Of a stretch of DNA of 64,000 bases, positions 1-11,500 are shown piece by piece; position 1 is the first letter of the stretch, and the number at the start of each line of letters is the position of its first letter. A program made the translations under genes and the position numbers. Location of the stretch: contig JAURVB010010168.1 in the NCBI GenBank assembly GCA_033002965.1, forward strand, positions 1-64,000. Reading direction: 5' to 3'. This stretch comes from Piper betle (taxonomy: Eukaryota; Streptophyta; Magnoliopsida; Piperales; Piperaceae). Under the pieces are notes generated by a model. That model was not told the origin of the DNA. It searched no databases and was given only the letters and a program-made list of their open reading frames with translations.

Positions 1-215
1 ATTTTGTCTTGTCTTTGCTTGTACATCATAGCATGCATGTAGGACTACGTTAGAACCCACGCATCCCATCCATGCATTTCATGTTTGCATCTCCATCTTG
101 AGACACCGAGGGCAGATCCGGGTCGGCTTAACCGAACCCAGTAGATTAGTGAATGGTTCGGTCACCGATGACATTTCCGGGTCGGTTCACGGGTGAGCCA
201 AAACGGGGTGTTACA
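1..215 (+). mobile_element. 3' end of an LTR (gypsy-type, truncated at window edge)
   Basis: The segment ends in GGGGTGTTACA at 205-215, preceded by 'ggttcacgggtgagcc'. The same type of ending (a phrase about a prefix 'ggttc.a.ggtga.cc', then GGGGT.TTACA) closes the LTR at 29562 and, reversed, opens at 12953. TGTAA...TTACA termini are typical of plant Ty3/gypsy LTRs. The left part lies outside the window. No primer-binding site follows; instead a reversed LTR-A fragment begins at once, so this is a solo or broken LTR. Confidence 0.55.
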
Positions 216-1120
216 CTAGGCAAGATGAAGTTGTGGGGGTGGTCGGACTGGCTAGTGTTAGCTTGCCGGCACTGGAAAATAGCTCGAAAGGGTGGTGGCG
301 TTAGCAAAACATTACACTAAAAACAACGTCGTTGGCAGCAACTGCAGTGACTCCAATGGTGATGGTCAGTACAGAGTAGTAGCCGGCCGCGAGATGGTCA
401 CAGCCATACCAATGGTGTGGCCGGAGGAGGCCGGTATGTTGCCGATGGTGAGCCGAAGTGGTGGCAGCGCTAAAGGGTGTGAAGCTCTACAATGTGGGAA
501 ATCAATTGAGTTCAAATAGAGAATGCCAAGCTTGAGTAGACGGCTCAGATTTTTGCCACGTGGCACGATCTGAGTGCCCGACATCTCAGTGGCCTAGTGG
601 GATCCTCCTATGGGTATATGCAATATACACATAGCGGAAAGCTCTGATTGAGACCGTCTGAACTCAAAGCTGACTTGAGTCCTGAAATTGACTCTATATA
701 CGGGAATCGAGGCAAGAATGGTAAATGAGCCTCTAACCCTAAACTAAATCAAGTTGGGCCCACTGGGCACAATTTAGTGATTTGAAATTCCTATGTTGCA
801 TGCTAATGAAATACCTAGAAAATCCCAAACGGATACTAAACGTATATCGGAATAGATCTAGGCCAAAAATTGTGACTAACTTATAAAAAATCATTTGTAT
901 ACGTCAGCATATACACTGATAACTCATGCTTTACTGTATTATAACTGAAACTATCATATGTATGTCGAGTATACTCAACCTCAACAACATGCTCATATGG
1001 CCATCTGGGCCTCATACTCATGTTCATCAAATTGTTTTGGCTTGAGCTCGCTCGAATCGATTCGGAACTGGACAAAACAAAAATCGGGTAAAACCCTTAC
1101 TCAAAAAATAGGGTTTTACA
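216..1120 (-). mobile_element. LTR-A 5' block, reversed, truncated
   Basis: Read on the minus strand it starts TGTAAAACCC at 1120. It then follows the 5' block of the LTR at 26500 phrase by phrase: 'gagcgagctcaagcc', 'cccagatggcc', 'gttataatacagtaaagcatgagttatcagtg', 'ggcctagatct', and then the GC-rich block with 'cacgtggca' and 'cgccaccacc'. The short reading frames here (292-519 plus, 366-584 minus) fall in the GC-rich block and overlap on opposite strands, so I do not treat them as genes. Confidence 0.7.
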
Positions 1121-1568
1121 AGGGCAATCTTGTAAATAAAACTTGACTCGTAGCCCACTTGAGTTAATGATAATACTTAAATTAAAAAATAATCATAAAA
1201 TAAATATGCTAAAATTCTATGAAACAAAATATGCCCAAATAAATAAAATAACATGTTATAAACCAACCAACCCACCCAAAATCCTATCTAACACATCCTG
1301 ACACGATAAATGGACTAATTCTAATTTCTATCGTCTAATGCATGAAATAAAAAAAGTATGGCTTACTATCATATATTCTAATTACTCATTTTCCTATTGT
1401 GTTACTGACATTATTATCATACACTCGGGTATACTTGACCCTTATTACTCATAACACACTGCCAGCCTTAGCTTGGTGCACATGTTCTAAAACTAATTCA
1501 ACTCGGACCGACAGCTGAGCCGATCAATTTGCAAGTATAAAACCCTGACCCGAGTCTTGAGTTTTACA
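1121..1568 (-). mobile_element. Second, diverged LTR-A-like 5' end, reversed
   Basis: On the minus strand a TGTAAAAC start lies at 1568, followed by 'gggtcagggttttata' and a 'ccgagttgaat..gttttagaacatg' stretch like the LTR-A opening. Similarity fades below about 1370. The remaining sequence to 1121 is AT-rich and unassigned. It seems inserted into the reversed LTR-B copy that continues upstream. Confidence 0.4.
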
Positions 1569-2315
1569 AGTTGGGTCATTGGATGGGTTGTTTCTGAAGC
1601 TATCTAGACCCTAACAATTTGGAACTTCACAAATAAAATTAGGAACCTACCAAAATAACCCCAAAACTTGTCATAGTGAAGGTGTCGACCAAGTTTTACT
1701 CAAATCCAATGCTATTAACCTATTTTAAGGTTATTTACAATCGAAGAGAAAAAATCTAGGGTTTTCACCCTACATATTTACACTCTTCGAGTAAATATCT
1801 CCAACACATACTTAGATGACTTTTACACATTTAAAAAATCTATATATTTCAATTAGTCACTTATTGGAGCATCATATATTTTTATGATATTCTATTGGCT
1901 TAAAATTGGTTGCTTAACATAGAAGACAATCACAAATCATGTTCACAACCACAAATAGCATAAGAAACATAAGGCATACTTAGGGGCAATGTTTATGATA
2001 TTTTAGTGGTTATATTAGGCTTAAAAATTAACTACGAAATCCTAAAATCACCATGAACAAACTGGCATGTTGTTGGGAAGATATGATTTTTATACCAAAT
2101 TAGTGCATATTAGTAAACTACGTGCATTATAAAAAGCATATCTATTTATTTACATGGACAAATAAGATACATAAGTAGTCACAATTCTCCTAACATGAAG
2201 ATATACGTGATAAAAATGTTCTAACATTAAAAACATACAAATGTGCAACTTATCAACATCAAGTAATGAGCAATTTAGGCAGCACAAACCTGAAACTAAC
2301 GAGAGAAGACCAAGG

Positions 2316-2779
2316 TGTGAGATCCCTTAACTTAGTCTCACATCTAATACCTATTGGGAGAAGATCCTATTTATAAGTGAAAATGAACTATAGATCTTTA
2401 ACTTGGGTTAACCATTTTAAAGAAATGACTTAGGCCTATTATGTTGCACCTTGGGCTGGGTCGTTACAAATGGTACAAGAGCCACCTGGTTACGTGTTAG
2501 ATGGTGGGTTGGACTAAGGACGTTCACTAGGTTACCAGTAATGGGCCAAAATAAGGTCGTGGGATGGGGCTAGCAATGGGCCAAGTGTAGGAATTTCAGG
2601 GACAAAATTTCCTAAGGTTGGTGGATTGTGAGATCCCTCAACTTAGTCCCACATCTAATACCTACTGGGAGAAGATCTTGTTTATAAGTGGGAATGGACT
2701 ATAGATTTTTAACTTGGGTTAACCATTTTAAAGAAATGACTTAGGCCCATTACATTGCGCTTTGGGCCGGGTCGTTACA
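2316..2779 (+). mobile_element. Complete TRIM (miniature terminal-repeat retrotransposon)
   Basis: Two 153-bp direct terminal repeats, 2316-2468 and 2627-2779, both start TGTGAGATCCCT and end GGGTCGTTACA. A 5-bp target duplication CAAGG flanks the element (2311-2315 and 2780-2784). Directly after the first repeat, TGGTACAAGAGCC (2471-2483) resembles the initiator-methionine tRNA primer site TGGTATCAGAGCC. The 158-bp interior has no coding capacity. Total length (464 bp), terminal repeats, primer site and target duplication are the defining set for TRIMs. The two repeats differ at only a few positions by eye, so the insertion is relatively young. The orientation is given by the primer site. 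A decayed relative lies at 49098-49684. Confidence 0.93.
2471..2483 (+). promoter_or_regulatory. tRNA-Met-type primer-binding site of the TRIM
   Basis: TGGTACAAGAGCC lies two bases after the end of the 5' terminal repeat. It differs at a few positions from TGGTATCAGAGCC, the usual plant initiator tRNA-Met priming site. Confidence 0.75.
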
Positions 2780-3347
2780 CAAGGTGTGGTCATTTGTTGC
2801 ATCCAACCTAAAAGCCTACCACCCTAGGAGGCTCAAAACGTCAAGGAGGTGATTGGCTCCAAGGAGGAAGAAGAAGGCCATGTAGAGGAGAAGGTTGTTG
2901 GAGTTGAGGAGGGAAGGAGAAATGGTGAAAAGGCAAGGGAAGCGATAAGCTTTATAGAAATAGGGTAGTTTGGCTTGGTGATGTCACAAGTATGGGAGTA
3001 TGGGTTGGCTTGGTGATGTCATAGACATGGGTGCCATACCATAAAAGGTATGGTTAAGAAAGGTTAGGACTATATAAAAGGGTTATCAAATATAAGCAAA
3101 CACACAAAAGACACGCGAAGGACACGGTCCTAGCATTTAACTATATACGACTCGACTAAACCAATCATGAAAAAGCCGGGCATGTAGCATCCAAATAAGC
3201 ATACCGAGAGTAGAAGGAGGCTAAGGCCGGGCAAACATAGACCATATCATACATGAACTACGACAAGAAGGGTTGGACCCTACTAACCTGATTCAAGTAA
3301 TAACTAAATCGACAGTAAAACCCATAGGCAAATGGTCTGGTTTTACA

Positions 3348-3939
3348 GTGTCAATATTACTAGGGCTGGTGTGGTAGAGTGAGATCAAAACATGTGGAAA
3401 CATTGACAACCGAACATGACTTTGGTAGATCACAAGAGTTCAATGAAGCATGAAGAAGATTGTTTGGCTAATGTTTAGTCGTGGGTTCGAGAACCTTAGG
3501 GTTGACATGGTGAAAGAGTTTGGAAACCCTAGGGTTAACGTGGAGAATGAAAAGTTGAAATTGAGGAAACTTTGGCTAAGTATCGGTTGCTAGTTCAGCA
3601 GTCGATGTTGACACAACTAGTTTTAATTGAATGGATCGGTGGGCCTTAAGTAGATTGTTTGGTGAGTTGGATTGTTATAGAAAAATTGTCAAAATTAGCC
3701 GTTGGAAAAAGCAAATGGGAGGAGATTTGGACCCCAACTATGACTATTTTAGAAGAAGAGTTTGAAACCAGTAAATATGGCCTTGGGGGAGTATTTTGAC
3801 ACATAGGTTGTGTTGAATCCCTAAACTCTCTTGAATTAATTTGGAAATTTCAAGCTTGTGTTAGAAGAGGCTTTATCTATTAGCTTGTATTTAAAGGCTT
3901 TGATGGTGTATCCAAGGAGATATCATTGTGTGAGGAATT
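3348..3939. other. Unassigned 0.6 kb, possibly old copia-type LTR sequence
   Basis: No reading frame of note. Phrases such as 'cagtcgatgttgacac' and 'gccgttggaaaaagc' resemble those common in plant copia LTRs, but I see no termini, primer site or polypurine tract. Origin uncertain. Confidence 0.25.
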
Positions 3940-4625
3940 TGTAACACCCCAATTCCGCATGACGAGCGGACTGAATATTGATGTTATAATTCAAAAAGTG
4001 GTTCATTGGACTATTGCATAAAACACTTTATAGAAGTTAATCTCAACCCTCAAAGAAGCTTGAGATGGACAATTTACGAGATTTCATACAATGCATCCTA
4101 CTAATCATACTACATAGAAGGATCGAAAACTTAAGGCTACTGAATGAACACTCTGAACCATAGAAGAAGTAGCGCCTCCCCTACAACTAATAGGGTAACT
4201 TTAAAATGAAATAATTGCTCCAAGCTACATAAAGGCAATTCCTCTCTCTGGAACTAAGAGGTTGAGTTCTTGAAAGATGCAGATGGATGATCCAATTCTT
4301 ATACGTACTTTAATGATTGGGCTAGGTACACTAAAGTAAACATTCGATCGGGGTTACCTGTTCTAGATACCCCACTATATAAATTAAAAACACAACGGTG
4401 TCATCGTGTGCTGGGACATCATACCTGAACACTTGATCTTCACATGGACTCTTCACACGGTATGAACCGTATGCTCCTTGAGCGCTTTTTCCTCTAACAC
4501 GCACACATAGCTGTAACCAAATACATTGTGTACTTTAAACACTTCTTGTCATGTTCCGACACTTTGAGGCTTACACACTTTGTAGATGATTGTTAGCCTT
4601 TGCCCCAAAAGTTAAATACCTTGCA
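3940..4625 (-). mobile_element. LTR-B 3' block, reversed
   Basis: The plus strand starts TGTAACACCCC at 3940, the complement of an LTR 3' end. Reversed, 4400-4620 carries 'ccccaaag..', 'ggaacatgac', 'cataccgtgtgaagagtcc' and the following phrases. They occur in the same order in LTR-B copies at 11110-11290 and 16998-17170. The far boundary is set where resemblance stops, just before an ATA microsatellite. Confidence 0.6.
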
Positions 4626-4633
4626 CAGTAGTT

Positions 4634-4662
4634 ATAATAATAATAATAATAATAATAATAAT
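4634..4662. repeat. (ATA)n microsatellite
   Basis: About nine uninterrupted ATA/TAA units. Confidence 0.95.
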
Positions 4663-5076
4663 TGTAATGACCTGCCATGTTTCACGATATTGTGGGCCTT
4701 GCTGGCAAGGTGTTACTCAAAATTTAACAAAACCAACCCTGTAACGACGAAGGTTACATGAATAATATGAAAGCAAATAAGTCTAGCATTTCTAACTCAA
4801 CAGAACTTATGTTTCAAATGACAATGTATGAAATAATTATCCCATAGTCTTGGACCGTTTCCCATAGCCACATTTATAACACAAGAAAAGTAAAAAGAGA
4901 AGTCTGCTTATTATCTGTTCACCACCTGAGTTGGTAGAAGAACCACCCTGTCGTCTCTTAGTCTTTAGTTCCAACTGCTAACCTGTGGAGGCAATTCCGC
5001 GTTAGTGATTAAACACTGTGCCGTATAATTAAATAAAACAAGTCCATAAACTCTCTATCATTATCTATAATATTGG

Positions 5077-5745
5077 ATGTTGTGACCATTCCAACATGTC
5101 CACTTATTAGCTGATGGTTCAGTCCACCATGTTCATTAGTTGGCTGATATGTCAGTCCACCATGTCCATCTATTGGCTGATGGGTTAGTCAATCATGTCT
5201 ATCATCGGCTAGCGAGTCCAATCCGCCATGTCTGTTATCAGCTAGTGAGTCCAATCCACCATGTCTATAATTGGCTGATGGGTCAGTCCATCATGTCCAT
5301 TACCGGCTGGCGAGTCCAATCTGCCATGTCCGTTATCGACTGGTGAGTCCACTCCACCATGTCCATAATTGGCTAGTGAGTCCAATCTGCCATGTCCAAT
5401 TTATTGGCTGATGGGTCAGTCCATCATGTCCATTACTGGCTGGCTGGTCCAATCCGCCATGTCTGTTATCGGTTGTTGAGTCCAATCCACCATGTCCGTA
5501 ATTGACTGATGGGTCAGTCCATCATGTCCATTATCGGCTGGGGAATCTAATCCGCCATGTTCATTATCGACTAGTGAGTCCAATCCACCATGTTCGTAAT
5601 TGGCTGATGGGTCAGTCCATCATGTCCATTACCGGCTGGTGAGTCCAATATGCCATGTCCGTTATCGGCTGGTGAGTCCAATCCACCATGTCCGTAATTG
5701 GCTGGCGATTCCAATCCACCATGTCCAATTTATTGTATCACGGGC
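5077..5745. repeat. Minisatellite with 33-bp units in a 98-bp higher-order repeat
   Basis: The segment is built of about 20 units of 31-35 bp, each containing a CCATGTCC or TCATGTCC core followed by a GGCTG or GACTG core. Three unit types alternate: one with 'aatccgccatgtccg', one with 'aatccaccatgtccgtaattgg', and one with 'gtcagtccatcatgtccatta'. The third type recurs at 5288, 5421, 5519 and 5617, spacings of 133, 98 and 98, so the higher-order period is 98 bp with one extra unit in the first interval. The open frame 5140-5346 is an artefact of the repeat. Confidence 0.92.
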
Positions 5746-5792
5746 TGTCAGGTCCTTTCTGACATAAACATTATTGGATTATGAAGGGCGTA

Positions 5793-6110
5793 GCCTGTGT
5801 CGGACTAAGTCAATTCCTTGACCCCAGATGCACTCGGTGCATGGTGGTTGAATCTGGGCTCAGGCTGACCAGGTTGTCCACAAGGGAAAATACAATATTT
5901 TAAATAATTATACAGACAATGCAACATTTTAAATAACTATATGGACACAAATAGTAATTTTAAAGTTGCGGCCCCGTGTTGAACTTAGTCAATTCCTTGA
6001 CCCCGATTGCGTTCCAGCGCATGGTGGTCAAATCTTGGTTCAGGCCAACCAGGGTTGGCAACAAGGGAAAGTACAACATTTCAAATGATTATACTGACCT
6101 GGATATTTCG
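5793..6110. repeat. Tandem duplication, period about 179 bp
   Basis: Two copies, about 5793-5971 and 5972-6110, share 'agtcaattccttgacccc', 'gcgcatggtgg' or 'gtgcatggtgg', 'caaatc' or 'gaatc', and 'acaagggaaa.tacaa'. The anchor 'caattccttg' recurs at 5811 and 5990. Divergence is appreciable. No coding potential. Confidence 0.75.
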
Positions 6111-6379
6111 AACTCGCAACTATGACCAATGATCCTAATTTGAACGAGGACATAAAATTATACATAAGTATAATTTTATTCGATTGGAAATGCATGCAAC
6201 TAAATGACTAATATATATATATATATCACTATTAAATTTCAACAATATTAAATATTAAATTATTCATGTGATATAATCATTTAAATCCTACTTTCAATTA
6301 ATTATCTAGATCCCGAGGATATAATTTATCATGCTTATCATCTTGTTGTTATAATATTTCGGGGATGAAATATCACTAA

Positions 6380-6830
6380 GTTGGGGAGATTGTAAAAACC
6401 ATGATTATTATTACATGACTCGAACCTAAATATTATAAAATAAATATCGATGAACCAATTTGGTTGGTTATCAAGTCGACCAGTCATGGTTTGACTTAAG
6501 GTCACCTAGAAAATACCTATTCATGAATGGATGATGGGGTGTGAGAATTTAATGAAGAGGTTCGTTGAACCAAGGAAATACCTATGGATGATGGGGTATG
6601 AGTATTTAATATAGGGAATGGTTGAAGTGTATATATATGCAAGAGGAGGGAATCATTGAGGGGAAAAAAAAACTTTTTCCTTGCCGTCAAATTCTTCTTG
6701 CCTCCTCTCCGTCCCAGGCGATCTCCCCATTTCTGCGTGAGTATTTCTTCCCTCATCTTATTTGTTTCCATTAGGATTCTTGCATGCAAGGTTTGTTGGG
6801 GACGCCCTGCTAAGTTGCTAGATCCCTAAC
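6380..6830 (+). mobile_element. Candidate LTR start after a polypurine-like tract
   Basis: TTGGGGAGAT (6381-6390) is followed directly by TGTAAAAACC at 6391, the arrangement of a retroelement polypurine tract and 3' LTR start. A TATA-like 'gtatatatatgcaag' lies at about 6631-6645. A short internal duplication ('ggatgatggggt.tgag') occurs at 6530 and 6590. No matching partner LTR or 3' end is visible in the window, so the right boundary is nominal. The frame 6517-6789 on the minus strand has no recognisable domain. Confidence 0.35.
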
Positions 6831-6839
6831 ATCTTACGC

Positions 6840-7442
6840 ATGGGGTTCTTGTCGACTGCTTGGTATGAACTGGCCTACCTTAGTTAGTCAGTCCGCAACT
6901 ACCCATATGGAGTCATGCTTCTTTTGAGTTCTTGGGAGCTTTGAAATAAAATTGAATGTGACACACTCCCATCTCCATGTTGGTATTTATAAAGGTTGCA
7001 ATAGTCCTCCAGGTAGTTGATGCTAGGCTTTGATATGTTGGCAAGTCGGACACTTAGAGACAAAATCCACAACATCCCTCTTCATCCCAATCCACCAATA
7101 GGTTTGCCTTAAATCCTGATACATTTTAGTAACTCCAGGGTGTATCGAGAACTTTGAGCAATGAACCTTCTCTAAGATATTCTGCCTCAGTGCATTATCT
7201 TTGGGTACACACAACCTTCCTCTAAATCTGATCACACTATTTGAATCAGCAAAAATGTCAAGAATCTTTTCCAACATTTTATTCAACTCCTCATCACCCA
7301 TTTGTGCTAGCTTAGCACGAACAACTAAATCATTGGAAACAACCGAATTTGCCAGTAAGCATGTTAGTTGCTCCACCGGGTTGATAGCTACCACTTTTGC
7401 TAACATGGCCCAAAGTCTAGTTAGCTGCTGACTTTTGTCCAC
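6840..7442 (-). pseudogene. Broken chromovirus-type gypsy integrase (zinc-binding part and core start)
   Basis: The minus-strand frame 7442-7023 (139 codons) ends with the integrase zinc-binding H2C2 region: 'CSKFSIHPGVTKMYQDLRQ', 'YWWIGMKRDVVDFV' and 'CPTCQHIKA'. The pattern H-x-G-V-x-K-M-Y...W-W-x-G-M-K...C-x-x-C-Q is characteristic of Ty3/gypsy chromoviruses (Tekay/Del type). After a stop, the same strand continues through degenerate core phrases to about 6840: a GGLLQPL-like motif near 7005, a W-x-W-E motif near 6980, and an IWVV-like stretch near 6890. Integrase would join element DNA to the host genome, but this copy lacks most of the core and its catalytic triad. A 24-bp sequence is directly repeated at 7215-7238 and 7449-7472, marking a local rearrangement at its 5' edge. 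Confidence 0.85.
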
Positions 7443-7639
7443 TTTGCCCTTCCTCTAAATCTGATCACACTTCTAGTCTAGGTAGTCTTAACCAAGTAGA
7501 GAATATAATATAATTAATATTAATTCTCTAACGTTCAATCCTTCCATGCGCGAGTCAAATATATTAAATTTTTTTTAAATTTTTTTCCTATGGTCTTTAC
7601 AATAATAATAATAGTAAAGCATTCATATGCAACCAACTA

Positions 7640-8547
7640 GTAGTGTTTTTGAACTCCGAAGGAGCAACTCACGATGGTGCCAATGTAGAGCTTACCAGAT
7701 GGCAATTATGACTTAATAGTATACCGTGATGCATCAGGTATCAGACTTGGTTGTATTTTGATGCAAAGGGGTAGAATGATTGCATATGTGCCTTGACAGT
7801 TGAAAGTTCATGAGCAAAACTATTTGATGTACGACATAAAGCTTGCAGTAGTTTTGTTTGCATTACGCATATGGAGATATCATTTATATGGGGTGCCCTT
7901 CAAGCTCTTCACCAACCATAAGAGCTTGAAGTACATCTTCACATAGAAAGACTTGAATAGTAGATAATGCAGATGGTTAAAGTTCATGGCGAATTAATAT
8001 ATTGACAATGCCTACCATCCAAAAAAGGCAAATGTCATCGCAAATGCTCTGAGTAGGAGACTAGTTGCATGTGGTGCTAGATTGGCAGCCATGAGTATAT
8101 ATTAATCAGAGGGAGGACATAGCCGACTGACACCTTGTGGCCATGTTGGTGAGGCTGGCAATTAGTCCATTCATGGCCGATCATATCAGGTAGGCTCAAG
8201 TAGATGATTTGCTACCTCACAGTTGCTCTTACCGAGGACTTATTTCAATTTTCTCAGAGATGCTAATGGGTTGTACCAGAATCACATGACGGATGTAAGT
8301 TCCAAATATAGTAGCACATTTAGGATTGCGTGAAGACATTCTTTGCGTGCCCCTTTGCTTGAGGTTTACGGTGCATCCTAGATGAAGATGTATCATGACT
8401 TGTGCCAATCATATTGGTGGCCAGGGCTGAAGAAGGACATCTTCGACACTATGTTGGCGATGTTTTGTCTCTCAGCAAATCAAGATTGAGCACGAGCGGC
8501 CAGGTGGATTGTTGCGGCCATTACCAGTGCCAAAGTGGAAGTGGAAT
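7640..8547 (+). pseudogene. Broken chromovirus-type gypsy RNase H and integrase start
   Basis: Frame-by-frame reading gives RNase H phrases: 'YDASGIRLGCILMQ' at about 7710, 'HEQNYLMYDIKLAVVLFAL' at 7810, 'RYHLYG' and 'FKLFTNHKSLKYIFT' at 7870-7945, and 'NVIANALSRR' at 8030. The integrase zinc-binding region follows ('[20 protein letters not shown]', about 8383-8450), then the core-start phrase '[15 protein letters not shown]' up to 8547. Several in-frame stops and an absent HHCC cysteine pair make it non-functional. The pol similarity ends abruptly and the next base begins LTR-B-type sequence with no polypurine tract, so this is a recombinant or nested junction. The order RNase H then integrase is standard for Ty3/gypsy. 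Confidence 0.85.
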
Positions 8548-11500
8548 TTTGGCACATTGCCCTTGTGCCAAAATTTGAAACTTTTTCCTCCTTTAACCTG
8601 GCGCAAAGGCGTTGCGCCAACACCCTTGTGCCCAATTTTGAGCCTGTGTCCCTTTCTACCCCTCATTCTCCACCATTTCAATCCTTCTCTTCTCTTCCAC
8701 TCCAGCACCCACTCGCTTCCTTGACCTCCCCATTTTATTTCCAGCAGTTTCTACCCTCTTCCAAGCCTCCTTGAAGCCTCACTTTGCTCCTAGGTCTTGG
8801 GGTAGGTAGCCACAAGACACCTCCCCTTGGTTCCCTTTGAGGTAAATCTGCTCTCTTTACATCCTAGCCGCCGTTTGTTTGGTGCTGTTTGACTATGTTT
8901 ATATTTGTTTTGGATTTTCCTGGTTTTCATATATCCTTGCTTGTTAGGAGTCTGTAGGCTTTGGAATCATGTCATTAGCATGTGCATAAAAATAGTTATG
9001 ACTTTTTCCAAGTTCTATAGTTGCATGCATGCACTGTCTTAGTTTAAAATCATATCTTTTGTTGTATTATGCCATTTTGCATGAACTTATTCTTACTATT
9101 TTCACAAAAGATAGATGTATAACTTTCATGTTGATGACTTCGTTTGTCATGGCTTGCATGTACATGATTGGGTACCAAACATGGCAACTTTCATGGTCAC
9201 TATGACCTAGCCACCCCTTTCCCCAATTTTTTACACCCTCATGTAGAATTTGTTTTCCTTCAAGCTTTTGCATGCTTGTATGCCTATGGGTTAGCTTTCT
9301 CTAGTAAAATGTTCTCCCAAAAATAACCACTTAAAAGGTTTGGACAAAACCACTAAGTGTTTGATGTTCTTGCTATGTTGCTTGCCTAATGAGCTAACTA
9401 AAAGTTGTGAATAAAATCCATAAAAATTATCATTGTACTTACTAGTTGTCTACTAAAAATTTGTATGTTTTGGGATATATTAAAAGTAATTTAGGTGGTT
9501 AGATTAACCTGTATCCCAGAGTGCACAGGAATGCATGGTGGAACCCTAGTTCAGTAGCTCTCGATATAAAATTTGAGATCCTAATCAAATGGTTTTGGAA
9601 TTGTCAAAAATACCCACCACTCCTTAGGGTATGTCCCAGTAACAACATATTCAAATTTGGGTTTTAGACCTAAAATTTCTTTACACTTAAGCCCATGGTG
9701 TTGGATAACTACTTCCACTGACCCAAGCCCTTGGAGTCTCCATTACCAGGAACGAACCATAGCAAAATCGGTGTGTGGCCAAGGAATGCAGTTCCCAACA
9801 CCACAAGCAAACCTTAGTAGGTCTTGTTCACCATGACTGGCCCATGGGCCAGCCCTTGGTAAAATTTCACTTAAGCCAGAGAGTATCAGGGCCTACTGGT
9901 CCAAATTTCAGCTCATTTAGACATCGTTTGAACCGTCTAAAAAGTCATCCAATTAAGTCTATTCGGTTATAACCATAAGTTTGTACTTTTTAAACTAAGT
10001 GTACATTAAACCCTAAACCCTAAGCAAGTTTCCAAATGAGGTTTAACACTTCATTAAGGTAGTAATTAAGTTATGTATGTGTCTTACGTGTTGTGCATGT
10101 GTTGAGGATTTGCTTCAATTGCGTATTGATGTGATCTGAATCTAATTTGAGTACCATCTTTGTGCTAGGATAAGTGGGGGTGAGCTCATTGGTCTAGGAC
10201 ACAAAGCTTCACTCATTTAGGTCCATAAGATTCTCCTTTATTTTCGTTTTGCATGGCTTCTTGAGTGTCGAGTTTAATCTCATTTTAAATGTATGACAGA
10301 GTTGGCAACATTTTATCGGATTCATCAGATGTCAGGCTATGAAGCCAAGTTTTCCGCAAGTATAATAAAACTTTGAGGCTGAGATCCCTTTATGGTTATA
10401 AAAGATTAGCTCAAGAAAATATTTAATGTCCCTACCCAAGCCTACTATATAAGTATGTAAGGGTTTACAGTTTTACGAATTTGAGAGAACTATATGGGTA
10501 GTATGGATTATACTAATACCCCTTCAAACCTCTGAAGTAGTGCAATGTAAAGGGTACTACGTAATGCAACACATTTTCGGCATTGGTGGCACTAACCTAA
10601 TAGTCCATTTTCCATCTGAGTATGATGGCAGATGCGATATGGAGGTTGTGAGGGTGTAAGCTTTTATGTAACTATGTTTATGAAATTGTCATACATTTGT
10701 TCCAACCTATACAAATTATGTTTATGTTATTTACCACCCAGTGAGACACTTTTTTAAGTTTTTAAGTTTTTGTGGGTAATGAAATAAACAAATTTGTTTA
10801 CTTTTTAAAGCTTTTACCGGTAGTTATGTCAAACCAATAATCAAATTTGTTTCATTACTGACGTTGCTCCCAATATGTATGTAGGTGAAGACCCATGGCA
10901 TTGACCGGCATTCAATGGTGGTGGCGGGGAACCCTTTTGTTGCTTTTTTATGTAATGAACTTTTAATGGGCTCACTATATTTGTGGGCATGAGCCCTTAA
11001 CTCCATTATTACTTATGAATGTATTTTGGATTGGGTTATGAGATGTTTTTTGCATATGTGTTTAGTTATTATTTATAATATTACTTTATTGAGGAGAAGT
11101 TAAAGTTTGGGGTAAAGGCTAACCGTTGCCTGCAGGGCATATAAGCCTCAAAGTCTGGAACATGACGAGGAGTTGTTCCAGGTATACAAAATGTATTTGA
11201 CACAGCTAAGTGTGAATGCAGAGAAACATGGGTAGGAGAAGCTTATGGTTCATACCATGCGAAGATCCCATTTGAAGTACGGATGTTAAGGTTTGATGCC
11301 TTAGCATTCGATGATGGCTTGGGTTTATTTACTTGCATAACGCCGGTATGGGGAAAAGGTAACCATGACTCCTATGTTACATGAGTTAAGTTTAGGATCA
11401 TCATAAGAATAAGTTTACCTAACTTTTACCTAACTTCGTGGTTGTAACTAAGTATAAGAACTGAATCATGTATCTACATCTTTTAAGTTCAACCTCTTAA

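Larger units (their letters stand above)
1569..3347 (-). mobile_element. LTR-B 5' and middle part, reversed, with a nested TRIM
   Basis: Minus-strand reading starts TGTAAAACCAGACC at 3347. It matches the LTR-B copies at 13690 and 62073 through 'gggtccaacccttcttgtcg', 'catgacatcaccaa' and the pyrimidine-rich 'ctccttccctcctc' tract. Past the nested TRIM (2316-2779) it resumes at 'gctcgttag.ttcaggtttg' and continues to 'gttagggtctagatagc' near 1600. The copy is therefore split by a younger insertion. Confidence 0.7.

Noticed and set aside
5140..5346. 68-codon frame with repeated His/Val segments
   Set aside because: Lies entirely in the 33-bp minisatellite; the periodic peptide is a by-product of the repeat.
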